Assembly: GCA_964389285.1 (NCBI GenBank)
Contig: CAYMCZ010000005.1
Span: forward strand, 1-64,000
DNA: 64,000 nucleotides
Source: Alectryocaccobium sp964389285
GTDB taxonomy: Bacteria > Bacillota > Clostridia > Lachnospirales > Lachnospiraceae
Direction of reading: 5' to 3'
This document shows, in pieces, positions 8,556 through 16,900 of this stretch; the stretch's first letter is position 1; every line of letters starts with the position of its first letter. Made by a program: the position numbers and the translations under genes. Below the pieces are notes generated by a model. The model made no database searches, had not been told where the DNA came from, and was given only the letters and a program-made list of their open reading frames with translations.

Positions 8556-8599
8556 GCTGTCTCATACGCATGAAAATCTTATAGAGACAGCTTTTTTTT
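8556..8599 (+). terminator. Rho-independent terminator after alaA
   Basis: GCTGTCTC (8556-8563) pairs with GAGACAGC (8584-8591), followed by eight T. Its right half, CATGAAAATCTTATAGAGACAGC, closely resembles the right end of the foldback elements at 10322, 16710 and 25088, so it may be an internally deleted relative. Confidence 0.9.
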
Positions 8600-8769
8600 G
8601 TGCAAACCTAACAAAATTATAATCAATATCATAAAAGCATGTAATTTTTCTGATGAAAAGTGTTACAATACAGATAATATATGTAAGTGAGGCGTTAGGT
8701 TTTAAGGTTGATCTCATTTTGAGGTTTACGGGTATAGGACGCCTTGAAAAAGATATGGGAGGGCATAAT

Positions 8770-10305
8770 ATGCAGGTAAAGAAAACAAAAACTAAGATTC
8801 TGAGCTTTCTTTTGGCGGCAGCACTGATAATCAGCTTGCTGCCTGTAGGTCTGTCTCAGACGACGGCGGTATATGCGGAAGAAATTTCGCAGACCGAACA
8901 GATGTCGGAAGAAGCCATTAATGAAGAAGAGAATGCGGATACCGATTTAGAATTAGTCATTGCGGAGGATGCTGAGCTCAAGGGGGAAAGTTTTACTGTT
9001 GACTGCCAGTCGGAGGAAAAAGGAACAACTGATTCCTATGTGACAGACACAGCAAATGAAGGTTTCTATGTAAGCGGTGTAAGCGTAAACGGTATGGAGC
9101 TGAACATGCCGACAGGCATCCAGGATGATGCCGATACTACTATCGGAGATGTAACGTATACTGTTGAGCTTTATTATGAAAATGGAAAATATAAGGCGAA
9201 AGTCAGCGGTGAGAATCTTGAAGAAAAAGACGTGAAATTTGCACATTCACCGATCCAGACGTATGCGTTAAGTTACTCTACAGATGACAACGGCAGTATC
9301 ACAAGCTGGAGGCTTACGGGCGATTCCAACTATGACAAGACCGTAGATAACAGCGATATAATTCATATTTATGACGCGATCGGAGGCAATCCGGATATCA
9401 CTCCGCCATATCTCGGGGGATTTGATAAAGGTATAAACGCTCCAAATACGGATGAGTATCAGTCTGAGCGCAATGCGGATGTCAATCAAAAAGGCAGCGT
9501 GGACAGCAACGATTATGTAGAATTGGTCGATGGTCTGGCACATAAAGCAAACTTCGGGATCTATGACTGGGAAGTTACGGATAAGCCGAATGACGGATAC
9601 TATGTAAGCAGAATTACCGTAAACGGCAAAGATTTGCAGATACCTCAAGAAGGTGCAGAAGAATCTTATGCAGAAACAACTATTGATGGCATTACCTATA
9701 TTGTAACTCTTGACACCAATGGTGAGGTTATGGCCAAAGGTCCTTCACTTGCGGAGAATACAGTAGTATTTGCGCACAGTATAAAAACTTCCGAACACAG
9801 CTACCGCTTTACGAAAGGCGACGGCAGCACATGGACAAAAGATTTGGCAGTTCCGCTTGATTTTACAGTGAAACGTTCTGTGGATGATGAAACTTCGTTC
9901 GATCGTTTCACGGGCATAAAGATCGACGGTGTGGAAGTTGAAAACACTAATTACACGGCAAAATCAGGAAGCGTGGAGCTTTCGCTTAATGCCGCATACC
10001 TGCAGAATCTTTCTGTCGGAGCGCATACCATTGAAGCAATCTTTAACGATGGTTCAGCAACTGCTGCATTCAATGTAAAAGAAGCTGCGAAGCCCGATAC
10101 AAAAGGAGATGATAATAAAGCTTCAGGCGGCAGCTCAAACAAAACAACGGCCACGGGAAGCACAGTAACAAGTGGCGGCAAGGCTGCCACCGTGGCGGCT
10201 AAGACCGGCAACGGTTATGCCCTCGAAATCTGGACAATGCTTTTGGCCATGGCAGGCGCGGGACTTATCATTGTACTTTTGGCAAGAAAACGCAAACACA
10301 GATAA
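8770..10305 (+). CDS. Secreted, membrane-anchored protein with dockerin-like repeats
   Basis: 511 residues from ATG 8770, six bases after GGGAGGG; an upstream in-frame start at 8653 lacks an SD and would bury the signal peptide. An N-terminal signal peptide (basic Lys-rich start, hydrophobic stretch, cut near Val-Tyr-Ala) precedes an acidic linker. Two related modules (about residues 95-160 and 272-338), each with Gly-(Phe/Tyr)-Tyr-Val-Ser, Val-Asn-Gly and a final Ala-His-Ser, flank a dockerin I-like calcium pair (about 183-258: Gly-Asp-Ser-Asn-Tyr-Asp..., Ala-Asp-Val-Asn-Gln-Lys-Gly). An X2-like immunoglobulin domain (about 375-437), a Ser/Thr/Gly linker and a C-terminal transmembrane helix with an Arg/Lys tail follow. 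The tail resembles a sortase signal but has no LPxTG. The ligand is unknown. Confidence 0.85.
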   Translation: MQVKKTKTKILSFLLAAALIISLLPVGLSQTTAVYAEEISQTEQMSEEAINEEENADTDLELVIAEDAELKGESFTVDCQSEEKGTTDSYVTDTANEGFYVSGVSVNGMELNMPTGIQDDADTTIGDVTYTVELYYENGKYKAKVSGENLEEKDVKFAHSPIQTYALSYSTDDNGSITSWRLTGDSNYDKTVDNSDIIHIYDAIGGNPDITPPYLGGFDKGINAPNTDEYQSERNADVNQKGSVDSNDYVELVDGLAHKANFGIYDWEVTDKPNDGYYVSRITVNGKDLQIPQEGAEESYAETTIDGITYIVTLDTNGEVMAKGPSLAENTVVFAHSIKTSEHSYRFTKGDGSTWTKDLAVPLDFTVKRSVDDETSFDRFTGIKIDGVEVENTNYTAKSGSVELSLNAAYLQNLSVGAHTIEAIFNDGSATAAFNVKEAAKPDTKGDDNKASGGSSNKTTATGSTVTSGGKAATVAAKTGNGYALEIWTMLLAMAGAGLIIVLLARKRKHR

Positions 10306-10321
10306 TGTAATCTGCAATCAC

Positions 10322-10442
10322 GGGTCTGTCGCATTATACAAAGAGCATGAATATTCTGAAAGGGACATCCGCAACGCCGGTACTTAGCGAACGCAAGCGG
10401 TCCCTGAAAGAATATTCATGATAATGTATAGTGCGACGACCC
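10322..10442 (+). repeat. Foldback element, copy 1 (121 bp, short form)
   Basis: An imperfect palindrome in which GGGTCTGTCGCATTATACA (from 10322) faces TGTATAGTGCGACGACCC (to 10442), with further arms CATGAATATTCT / AGAATATTCATG and GGGAC / GTCCC. It lies between convergent genes and ends two bases before the stop of the downstream minus-strand gene, so it can terminate from both sides. Relative to copies 2 and 3 it lacks about 55 bp in the middle. Confidence 0.9.
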
Positions 10443-10444
10443 CT

Positions 10445-12577
10445 TTATTTATATTCGTCATGGAATTGCACGGTACCGCCGGTATGTATGAAAAGGATGT
10501 TCTTACCGGTGATATTGTGTTTTTTCAGATAATCTTTCATGCCGTAAAAAGCTTTGCATGTATATGTGGTATCGAGCGAAAGACCTTCGGTTTCATACAT
10601 TTGTCTGCTGAGGGCTCTTATTTCATCATTTGCCGAGCCATACCCTCCGCAAAGGTATGAATCGTCGGTTTCGATGATATCGGCAAGAGGAATATCGCAG
10701 CTGATATTATATTTTTTAAGATAGTCTTCAAGATTGGCCGTAATTACCTGATCGGCTTTTTCTTTTTTTCTGTTTACGGATATGCCGGTTATATTTCTGT
10801 GCTCACCCGATGAGATCATGCCGGCCAGAAGACCCGAATGAGAAGTGTTTGTGCTTGACGCCAGAAAAATATAGTCATATTTTATATCGTTTTGTCTCTC
10901 GGCTTTCAATATTTCATAATAAACTTCTTCGTATGAGGACATGGGAATATGCGTATTGCCGCGTCCGAATTTATCGCCGTGGATATAATACGGCCTGAAT
11001 CCCTCTTTGACAAAATCGTCCATTGCCTTTTCAACCGCTTCCGCTATACCGTTTTTTTCACATCTGTATTCCTTTACGCCGTTGGCTCTGATTATTTCCG
11101 CGTTTGTACTCTTTTTGTCAGGGTCGGAATCGTCGGTGTTGTAGATCATACTGCAGGGGATGCCTTTTTCTTTGCAGGACTGCGAAAGTATACGGCAGAG
11201 ATTTGAGGTATATCCCCCGTAAATAATCATGGCGCTGCATTTTTTTGCCTGCATATCCGAAAGATAGGCGTCGGCAAACCTGACCTTGTTGCCCCCGTGG
11301 GAGTAAGGCAGCAGATCTTCGCGTTTGACAAAAATGTTATTGCCGTTAAATACGGCTTTAAGCTTTTGTATCGGCGTTTCGATAAGCGGAATATCTCCTT
11401 CTAATTCATAACGTATATGTCTTTGAGTTTCAAAGAGATACGAGCGGCATTTTTCGGGTGTTGATGCTCTTATTATGAGCTGTCCGATACGGTCGCGTCC
11501 GTTGGTAAAGGGACGCACATGATCTCCGGCAGAAACGTTAAAAGAAAGCTCTTTAATACATTCGTTTGGCGGATTATTGTCAGTTATGCTGCGCAGTATG
11601 CCATTCCGATTTGAAGCTATTGTATGAGTCAGCACGGCGTTTTCATTAATATTTGCGAAGTCGGAGGATACGTCTTCGCCCATAGCCAGCTTGGCTATTG
11701 TTTCATAATAATCGATATCGTATTTTAAACTTACGATTTCAGAGAGTCCCGTGGCTCCCGAACGCCCGGTCATTTCAACGATATAGACTTCATCTTTCTG
11801 AAGAATACAGTCACAGTTGACGGGACAGTTATCCAGTCCCAGAGCTTTAATGCCGGCTGTTACTTCTTTTGAAATGACGCTTTCGAGTTTGTTGATGTTA
11901 TCGAGAGGAACGGAATGTCCCACGGGAATATTTGTAGCGCCTTTAAATATCTCCGTGTTGTTCGGCAGCATAAAAAGAAGCTTTCCGTTTTGAATCATGG
12001 CTTCGACTCCGAAAAGCGGGCCTTCGATGAATTTTTCCACAAGTATATAATCTTTTGCGGTGGCGGCCATGCTCAGATCGAAATATTCCAAGGCTTCTTT
12101 GCGTGTTTCGCATTTATATATGCCCCTGCTTCCCATCTGGTCGGTAGCTTTTAGAATAACGGGAAATGTGAGGTTATCAAGAGCATTATTAAGCTCGGCT
12201 TTGCCGTGTATGCAGAAAAACGGCGCGGTAGTAACGCCTTCTTTTATAAAGGCTTTTTTCATAAGGTATTTGTTTGAAGCACGCAGGGCCGCCTCTTTTG
12301 AGGGGCCGGAGAGCTTAAGGGCTTCACAGGTGTGTCCGATAGCGCGCATGGCGAGATCAAGACCGCAGGTTGCGATCCCGTCGGCCTTATGTTTTACGGC
12401 CGCTTCGAGCACGGCTTCAGGGTCGGAGATGTCCGTATACGCAATTTCGTCCGCTATTTTAAATGAATCATAATTCCCCGGAATACTTGCGGCTATTGTT
12501 TTATAGCCGAGTCTCTGAGCGGCTTTATGCAGAGGGATCTGTGTATACCCTGCGCCGAGTATCATAAGTTTTTTCAT
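10445..12577 (-). CDS. ATP-grasp ligase fused to a PLP enzyme of the D-cysteine desulfhydrase/ACC deaminase type
   Basis: 710 residues. About 1-390 form an ATP-grasp carboxylate-amine ligase: an N-terminal Met-Ile-Leu-Gly-Ala-Gly preATP fold, Val-Ile-Leu-Lys-Ala-Thr-Asp-Gln-Met-Gly-Ser-Arg-Gly for ATP, and the metal site Val-Glu-Met-Thr-Gly-Arg-Ser-Gly-Ala. About 400-710 form a fold type II PLP enzyme: Phe-Val-Lys-Arg-Glu-Asp, the presumed Schiff-base lysine in His-Gly-Gly-Asn-Lys (Lys431), and Ile-His-Thr-Gly-Gly near the end. ATP-grasp enzymes join a carboxylate to an amine; the PLP part resembles deaminases and desulfhydrases. I know of no characterised enzyme with this fusion, so substrate and product are open. 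It is divergent from a second ATP-grasp gene with a related N-terminus. The start follows an AGTAGTG-type weak SD. Confidence 0.85.
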   Translation of the reverse strand: MKKLMILGAGYTQIPLHKAAQRLGYKTIAASIPGNYDSFKIADEIAYTDISDPEAVLEAAVKHKADGIATCGLDLAMRAIGHTCEALKLSGPSKEAALRASNKYLMKKAFIKEGVTTAPFFCIHGKAELNNALDNLTFPVILKATDQMGSRGIYKCETRKEALEYFDLSMAATAKDYILVEKFIEGPLFGVEAMIQNGKLLFMLPNNTEIFKGATNIPVGHSVPLDNINKLESVISKEVTAGIKALGLDNCPVNCDCILQKDEVYIVEMTGRSGATGLSEIVSLKYDIDYYETIAKLAMGEDVSSDFANINENAVLTHTIASNRNGILRSITDNNPPNECIKELSFNVSAGDHVRPFTNGRDRIGQLIIRASTPEKCRSYLFETQRHIRYELEGDIPLIETPIQKLKAVFNGNNIFVKREDLLPYSHGGNKVRFADAYLSDMQAKKCSAMIIYGGYTSNLCRILSQSCKEKGIPCSMIYNTDDSDPDKKSTNAEIIRANGVKEYRCEKNGIAEAVEKAMDDFVKEGFRPYYIHGDKFGRGNTHIPMSSYEEVYYEILKAERQNDIKYDYIFLASSTNTSHSGLLAGMISSGEHRNITGISVNRKKEKADQVITANLEDYLKKYNISCDIPLADIIETDDSYLCGGYGSANDEIRALSRQMYETEGLSLDTTYTCKAFYGMKDYLKKHNITGKNILFIHTGGTVQFHDEYK

Positions 12578-12636
12578 AAGAACACTACTTTCATCATAGG
12601 AGTTTAGAAGCCGGCTGTTTTTCTTATTATTATCAC

Positions 12637-12665
12637 ATTATATTTATTCTTGGCATTATATGCAA
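12637..12665 (-). promoter_or_regulatory. Promoter of the ATP-grasp/PLP fusion gene
   Basis: On the minus strand, TTGCAT (12665-12660), a 17-nt spacer and a perfect TATAAT (12642-12637), about 60 bp upstream of the start codon. Confidence 0.7.
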
Positions 12666-12694
12666 GCCAAAGAGAAATAATCAACCCCGATTCG

Positions 12695-12724
12695 TTGACA
12701 AGATATCGTGTTTACGTGTAAAAT
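12695..12724 (+). promoter_or_regulatory. Promoter of the second ATP-grasp gene
   Basis: TTGACA (12695-12700), an 18-nt spacer and TAAAAT (12719-12724). It is divergent from the promoter at 12637-12665, about 30 bp apart, so one regulator could serve both. Confidence 0.75.
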
Positions 12725-12782
12725 ATCAACTTAAAGTGCAATATGTTTTCAGGAACGGAAATACTTCAGGAGATTTTGAAAA

Positions 12783-13985
12783 ATGCAGAAAAGAATCATG
12801 CTCCTTGGCGGCAATCATACCCAGATGACATGTACTCTTGCCGCAAAGAACGAAGGCTATTACGTGATAAGCGTAGATTATCTTCCCGAAAATCCGGCGC
12901 ATAAGTTTGCGGATGAATATCATAATGTAAGTACAATAGATAAAGAAGCCGTTCTGAAGCTTGCAAAAGAATTAAAAATAGACGGTATAGTTTCATACGC
13001 CTCGGATGTTTCGGCGCCGACGGCGGCATACGTGGCGGAAGCCATGGGGCTGCCGACCAATCCTTACAGCTCGGTGGATATTATGACTCATAAAGACAAA
13101 TTCAGGGCTTTTCTTAAAGAAAACGGCTTTCCTATGCCTAAAGGTGAAGGTTTTTCTCAAAACGAATACGACCGGGCGTGCGATTTTTTCGAAAGCATTA
13201 AGAAGCCTGCCATGATAAAACCCGTCGATTCATCCGGAAGTAAGGGAGTAAATAAAGTATATACATTCGAAGACTTTGAAACCGCATGGAATGAAGCTCT
13301 CGGATATTCCATATCCAAAAACGTTATAGTGGAAGAATACATAGAACGTCAGGAATACCAGATAGACGGCGATATATTTGTCATAGACGGAAAGATCAGA
13401 TTCTGGGGAATCTGCGACCAGCACCATGACAAAACGTGTTCGATGTATACGCCTTCGGGCCTGAGTTTTCCGCCGACTCAGGATACCAATATTCAGGAAA
13501 GGGCAAAAGAGCAGCTTCACAGGCTGTTTTCGCTTCTGGGTATGCATATGGGCGCATACAATGTCGAATACATAGTGGATAAAGAAGGAGAAGTATACCT
13601 GCTTGAGATAGGCCCCAGAAACGGAGGGAACCTTATCACCGATACCATCGACGCGGCAACCGGGATAAATCTTGCCAGATATACCGTAAGGCAGGCCGTG
13701 GGAGACGACGTCAGTGACCTGAAGCAGACGGAGGCGGCCCGATGCGCGTCATCTTATATCCTTCATTCATTAAATGACGGAATATTCAAAGAGATCATTA
13801 TCGATCCTCTGGTAGAAAAGAGGATTGTAAAAAAACAGATATATGTTAATCCCGGAGATGAGATTAAACGTTTTAAAAACGCGGGACAGGGCATAGGCGC
13901 CATGGTAATCGTCTTTGAAGATACAAAGCAGATGTGTGAAATGATAGACAATATGAATGATTACATAAAAGTGATTGTTGATTGA
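12783..13985 (+). CDS. ATP-grasp domain carboxylate-amine ligase
   Basis: A 400-residue cytosolic ATP-grasp protein: preATP motif Met-Leu-Leu-Gly-Gly-Asn, ATP-binding Met-Ile-Lys-Pro-Val-Asp-Ser-Ser-Gly-Ser-Lys-Gly (about 140-155), and metal ligands in Leu-Leu-Glu-Ile-Gly-Pro-Arg-Asn-Gly-Gly (about 277-286). Its first 90 residues align by eye with the fusion protein encoded divergently, so the two are paralogues. Relatives that I recall sit beside sugar-modifying and glycosyltransferase genes, as here (12 bp upstream of one). It probably ligates an amino acid or similar acid to an amine; substrates are unknown. AGGAGATTTTGAAAA precedes the ATG. Confidence 0.85.
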   Translation: MQKRIMLLGGNHTQMTCTLAAKNEGYYVISVDYLPENPAHKFADEYHNVSTIDKEAVLKLAKELKIDGIVSYASDVSAPTAAYVAEAMGLPTNPYSSVDIMTHKDKFRAFLKENGFPMPKGEGFSQNEYDRACDFFESIKKPAMIKPVDSSGSKGVNKVYTFEDFETAWNEALGYSISKNVIVEEYIERQEYQIDGDIFVIDGKIRFWGICDQHHDKTCSMYTPSGLSFPPTQDTNIQERAKEQLHRLFSLLGMHMGAYNVEYIVDKEGEVYLLEIGPRNGGNLITDTIDAATGINLARYTVRQAVGDDVSDLKQTEAARCASSYILHSLNDGIFKEIIIDPLVEKRIVKKQIYVNPGDEIKRFKNAGQGIGAMVIVFEDTKQMCEMIDNMNDYIKVIVD

Positions 13986-13997
13986 CGGGAGAGAAAA

Positions 13998-15044
13998 ATG
14001 CTGGTTTCTATAGTCATTCCTTGTTATAATTCAGAACAAACGATAGAAAAAGTGGTTGATCTTTGCATGGAGCAGTTTGAGCAAATGCCCGGTTATGAGT
14101 GTGAAATGATCCTTGTAAATGATTTTTCAAAGGACGGAACATTTGACGCTATATGCAGAGCGGCCGAAAAATATAATAATGTCACAGGCATAAATCTGGC
14201 AAAAAACTTCGGACAGCATGCCGCAATAATGGCGGGTCTGCACTATGTAAGAGGTGAACTTGTGATGGCCATGGACGATGATCTGCAGAATCATCCTTCG
14301 CAGATACCTTTATTCTTAAACAAAGAAAAAGAAGGTTATGACGTGGTTTTCGGAGTTTTTAAAGAGAGGCATTTTACCAGAAGCAAAAACATTACCGGAG
14401 CCATAAGCCGCTTTCTGCTTTTTAAAATGATAGATCGTCCGAAAGAACTCCAAATGGGCAGTTTCTGGCTGGCGAGACGTTATGTGATAGACAAGTGCCT
14501 GGAATACGAAGGAAACGGCGCCTTTGTACAGCTTTTGTTTTTCAGGACGACACATCATATTGCCAATATCGAAATAGACCATTTTGACCGTGCTGTCGGA
14601 ACATCCAACTATACGTTTAAAAAAGGTCTGAAGCATTTTATGTCGATGCTGAACTATTCGGACCTGCCGCTTAAGCTGGCAACATTTTTAGGCGCGGTTT
14701 TTGCTATAGTCGGTTTCGCGGCGGCCATAGTGGTTTTGATAGCCAAGATCATCAATCCGTCCATGCAGGCCGGCTGGCCATCTATCATGTGTACGCTGCT
14801 CATTCTGTTCGGCATCACATTCATCATCTTAGGTATTTTGGGCGAATATATCGGCAGGACGCTTTTTGCCGTAAACAAGGCTCCGCAATATGTGATAAGA
14901 GACGTGGTCGGAAGAAGGGCGCCCAAGGTAAACGATCGGGGGAAATATACCTCTCTTTCGAGGCCTATAGACAAGATCCTTGATCCCGCCAATCTGAATT
15001 TCAATAAAAAACAAACCCAGGAGGGCTCAAACGATGGCAAATGA
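13998..15044 (+). CDS. GT2 glycosyltransferase, polyprenyl-phosphate sugar transferase type
   Basis: 348 residues, with a GT-A domain (about 1-230: Val-Ile-Pro-Cys-Tyr-Asn, Asn-Asp-Phe-Ser-Lys-Asp, Ala-Met-Asp-Asp-Asp-Leu-Gln) and two transmembrane helices (about 233-260 and 268-293), the architecture of GtrB/ArnC/DPMS enzymes that move a sugar onto undecaprenyl phosphate. The donor sugar is unknown. It follows the ATP-grasp gene by 12 bp and overlaps glnS by 11 bp. The pairing with a ligase suggests glycan or sugar aminoacylation, which is inference. GGGAGAG precedes the ATG. Confidence 0.9.
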   Translation: MLVSIVIPCYNSEQTIEKVVDLCMEQFEQMPGYECEMILVNDFSKDGTFDAICRAAEKYNNVTGINLAKNFGQHAAIMAGLHYVRGELVMAMDDDLQNHPSQIPLFLNKEKEGYDVVFGVFKERHFTRSKNITGAISRFLLFKMIDRPKELQMGSFWLARRYVIDKCLEYEGNGAFVQLLFFRTTHHIANIEIDHFDRAVGTSNYTFKKGLKHFMSMLNYSDLPLKLATFLGAVFAIVGFAAAIVVLIAKIINPSMQAGWPSIMCTLLILFGITFIILGILGEYIGRTLFAVNKAPQYVIRDVVGRRAPKVNDRGKYTSLSRPIDKILDPANLNFNKKQTQEGSNDGK

Positions 15045-16695
15045 AGTCGTTTCGCGCAATTTTATAGAAATGATAATTGACAAAGATCTTGAGGAAGGCG
15101 TATATGACGAAGTATGTACCCGTTTTCCTCCGGAGCCGAACGGATATCTGCATATCGGTCACGCCAAGTCCGTTCTTCTGAATTACGGACTTGCGCAGCA
15201 GTACGGCGGAACATTTCATATGAGGTTTGACGATACCAATCCCACTACGGAAAAAGTTGAGTTCGTGGAATCTATTTTAGAAGACATAAAATGGCTCGGC
15301 GCCGACTGGGGAAAACATCTTTATTATGCTTCTGATTATTTCGATCAGATGTATGAGGCGGCGGTACTCCTGATCAAAAAGGGAAAAGCCTATGTCTGTG
15401 ATTTAAGTCCCGAAGAAATGAGACAGTACAGAGGGACGCTTAAAGAGCCGGGCATGGAAAGCCCTTACAGAAACCGCTCCGCAGAAGAAAACCTGGATCT
15501 TTTCGAGAGGATGAAAAACGGAGAGTTTGAAGACGGAAGCAGAGTGCTTCGCGCAAAGATCGATATGGCGTCGCCCAACATGAATATGCGTGATCCGATC
15601 ATATACCGTATCGCGCATCTGAACCATCACAACACCGGCGACAAATGGTGCATCTATCCCATGTATGATTTTGCTCATCCTATCGAAGACGCGATCGAGG
15701 GCATCACACATTCTATATGCACTCTTGAGTTTGAAGATCACAGACCTTTGTATGACTGGGTAGTTCGTGAGGTGGGCTTTGAGCGTCCTCCGAAACAGAT
15801 TGAGTTTGCAAAGCTTTATCTTACAAATGTAGTAACAGGTAAAAGATTTATCAAAAGATTAGTCGAGGAGGGAATCGTGGACGGATGGGATGATCCGAGG
15901 CTCGTTTCGATAGCGGCCTTAAGAAGACGTGGCTACACACCGGAGTCAATCAAGCTGTTTGTGGAATTATGCGGAGTTTCCAAAGCCAACAGCTCCGTAG
16001 ATTTCGCCATGCTTGAGTACGCAATACGTGAAGATCTTAAAATGAAAAGACCCAGGATAATGGCTGTGCTGGATCCCATAAAGCTCATTATAGAAAATTA
16101 TCCTGAAGGACAAACAGAAGAACTGGACGCGCAGAACAACCCTGAAAACGAGGCGCTTGGAAGCAGAAAGGTGCCGTTTTCAAGAGAACTCTACATAGAA
16201 AGAGAAGATTTTATGCCGGAGCCTCCGAAAAAATATTTCAGGATGTTTCCGGGAAATGAAGTTCGTCTCATGAATGCGTATTTTGTAAAATGTACGGGTT
16301 ATGAAACGGACGAAGACGGAAAAGTCACGGTGGTATACGGAACTTATGATCCCGAAAGCCGCGGAGGAAACAGCCCGGACGGCAGAAAGGTAAAAGGAAC
16401 CATACACTGGGTATCCGTGCAGCATGCCGTTCAGGTCGAGTGCCGGCTGTATGAAAACCTTGTATTAGAGGATAAAGAGGTATTTAATAAAGACGGAAGC
16501 ATAAATATCAATCCGGATTCGCTTAAGATCATGAAAAACTGTTATATAGAGCCTTCTGTTATCGGGGCGGAGCCTTATGACAGCTTTCAGTTTGTCAGGA
16601 ACGGATATTTCAGTGTGGATCCGAAAGAATCCGAGGAGAACAGGCTTGTCTTTAACAGGGTTGTATCTCTTAAAAGCTCATTTAAACTGCCTTAA
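15034..16695 (+). CDS. glnS: Glutaminyl-tRNA synthetase
   Basis: A 553-residue class I synthetase charging tRNA-Gln. It has Pro-Pro-Glu-Pro-Asn-Gly-Tyr-Leu-His-Ile-Gly-His (the HIGH motif, about 32-43), Arg-Phe-Asp-Asp-Thr-Asn-Pro, and Gly-Trp-Asp-Asp-Pro-Arg-Leu before the anticodon-binding beta barrels. The KMSKS region reads Val-Thr-Gly-Lys-Arg-Phe-Ile-Lys rather than MSKR, a variant I believe occurs in clostridial GlnRS. GGAGGGCTC precedes the ATG inside the end of the glycosyltransferase gene. No T-box leader is present. Confidence 0.95.
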   Translation: MANEVVSRNFIEMIIDKDLEEGVYDEVCTRFPPEPNGYLHIGHAKSVLLNYGLAQQYGGTFHMRFDDTNPTTEKVEFVESILEDIKWLGADWGKHLYYASDYFDQMYEAAVLLIKKGKAYVCDLSPEEMRQYRGTLKEPGMESPYRNRSAEENLDLFERMKNGEFEDGSRVLRAKIDMASPNMNMRDPIIYRIAHLNHHNTGDKWCIYPMYDFAHPIEDAIEGITHSICTLEFEDHRPLYDWVVREVGFERPPKQIEFAKLYLTNVVTGKRFIKRLVEEGIVDGWDDPRLVSIAALRRRGYTPESIKLFVELCGVSKANSSVDFAMLEYAIREDLKMKRPRIMAVLDPIKLIIENYPEGQTEELDAQNNPENEALGSRKVPFSRELYIEREDFMPEPPKKYFRMFPGNEVRLMNAYFVKCTGYETDEDGKVTVVYGTYDPESRGGNSPDGRKVKGTIHWVSVQHAVQVECRLYENLVLEDKEVFNKDGSININPDSLKIMKNCYIEPSVIGAEPYDSFQFVRNGYFSVDPKESEENRLVFNRVVSLKSSFKLP

Positions 16696-16709
16696 TAGTA
16701 TGAATCTAA

Positions 16710-16882
16710 TGAGGCTGTAGCATTATGCGAACTGAATGAATATTCTGTAGGGAACATCCGCAGCGTCAGTTCTTAGCGAACGCAAGCGTAAGCGACGCGT
16801 GAGGTTAGAACTGTTACGCGAGGACTAAGCGCGAGCGGTTCCCGGAAGAATATTCATGAAAATGCATAGTGCTACAGCCTCA
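16710..16882 (+). repeat. Foldback element, copy 2 (173 bp)
   Basis: Terminal arms TGAGGCTGTAGCA (16710-16722) and TGCTACAGCCTCA (16870-16882) are perfect complements. Inner arms AATGAATATTCT / AGAATATTCATG and GGGAAC / GTTCCC follow, and the core carries smaller GC-rich palindromes. It lies between convergent glnS and deoD, in the same orientation as copy 1. It can fold into one long hairpin and probably terminates both genes. Confidence 0.9.
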
Positions 16883-16900
16883 GGTTTTACACAAAGCTTT

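Noticed and set aside
10208..10305. LPxTG sortase signal on the surface protein
   Set aside because: The C-terminus has a helix and positive tail, but the sequence before it (Ala-Ala-Lys-Thr-Gly-Asn-Gly) lacks Leu-Pro.
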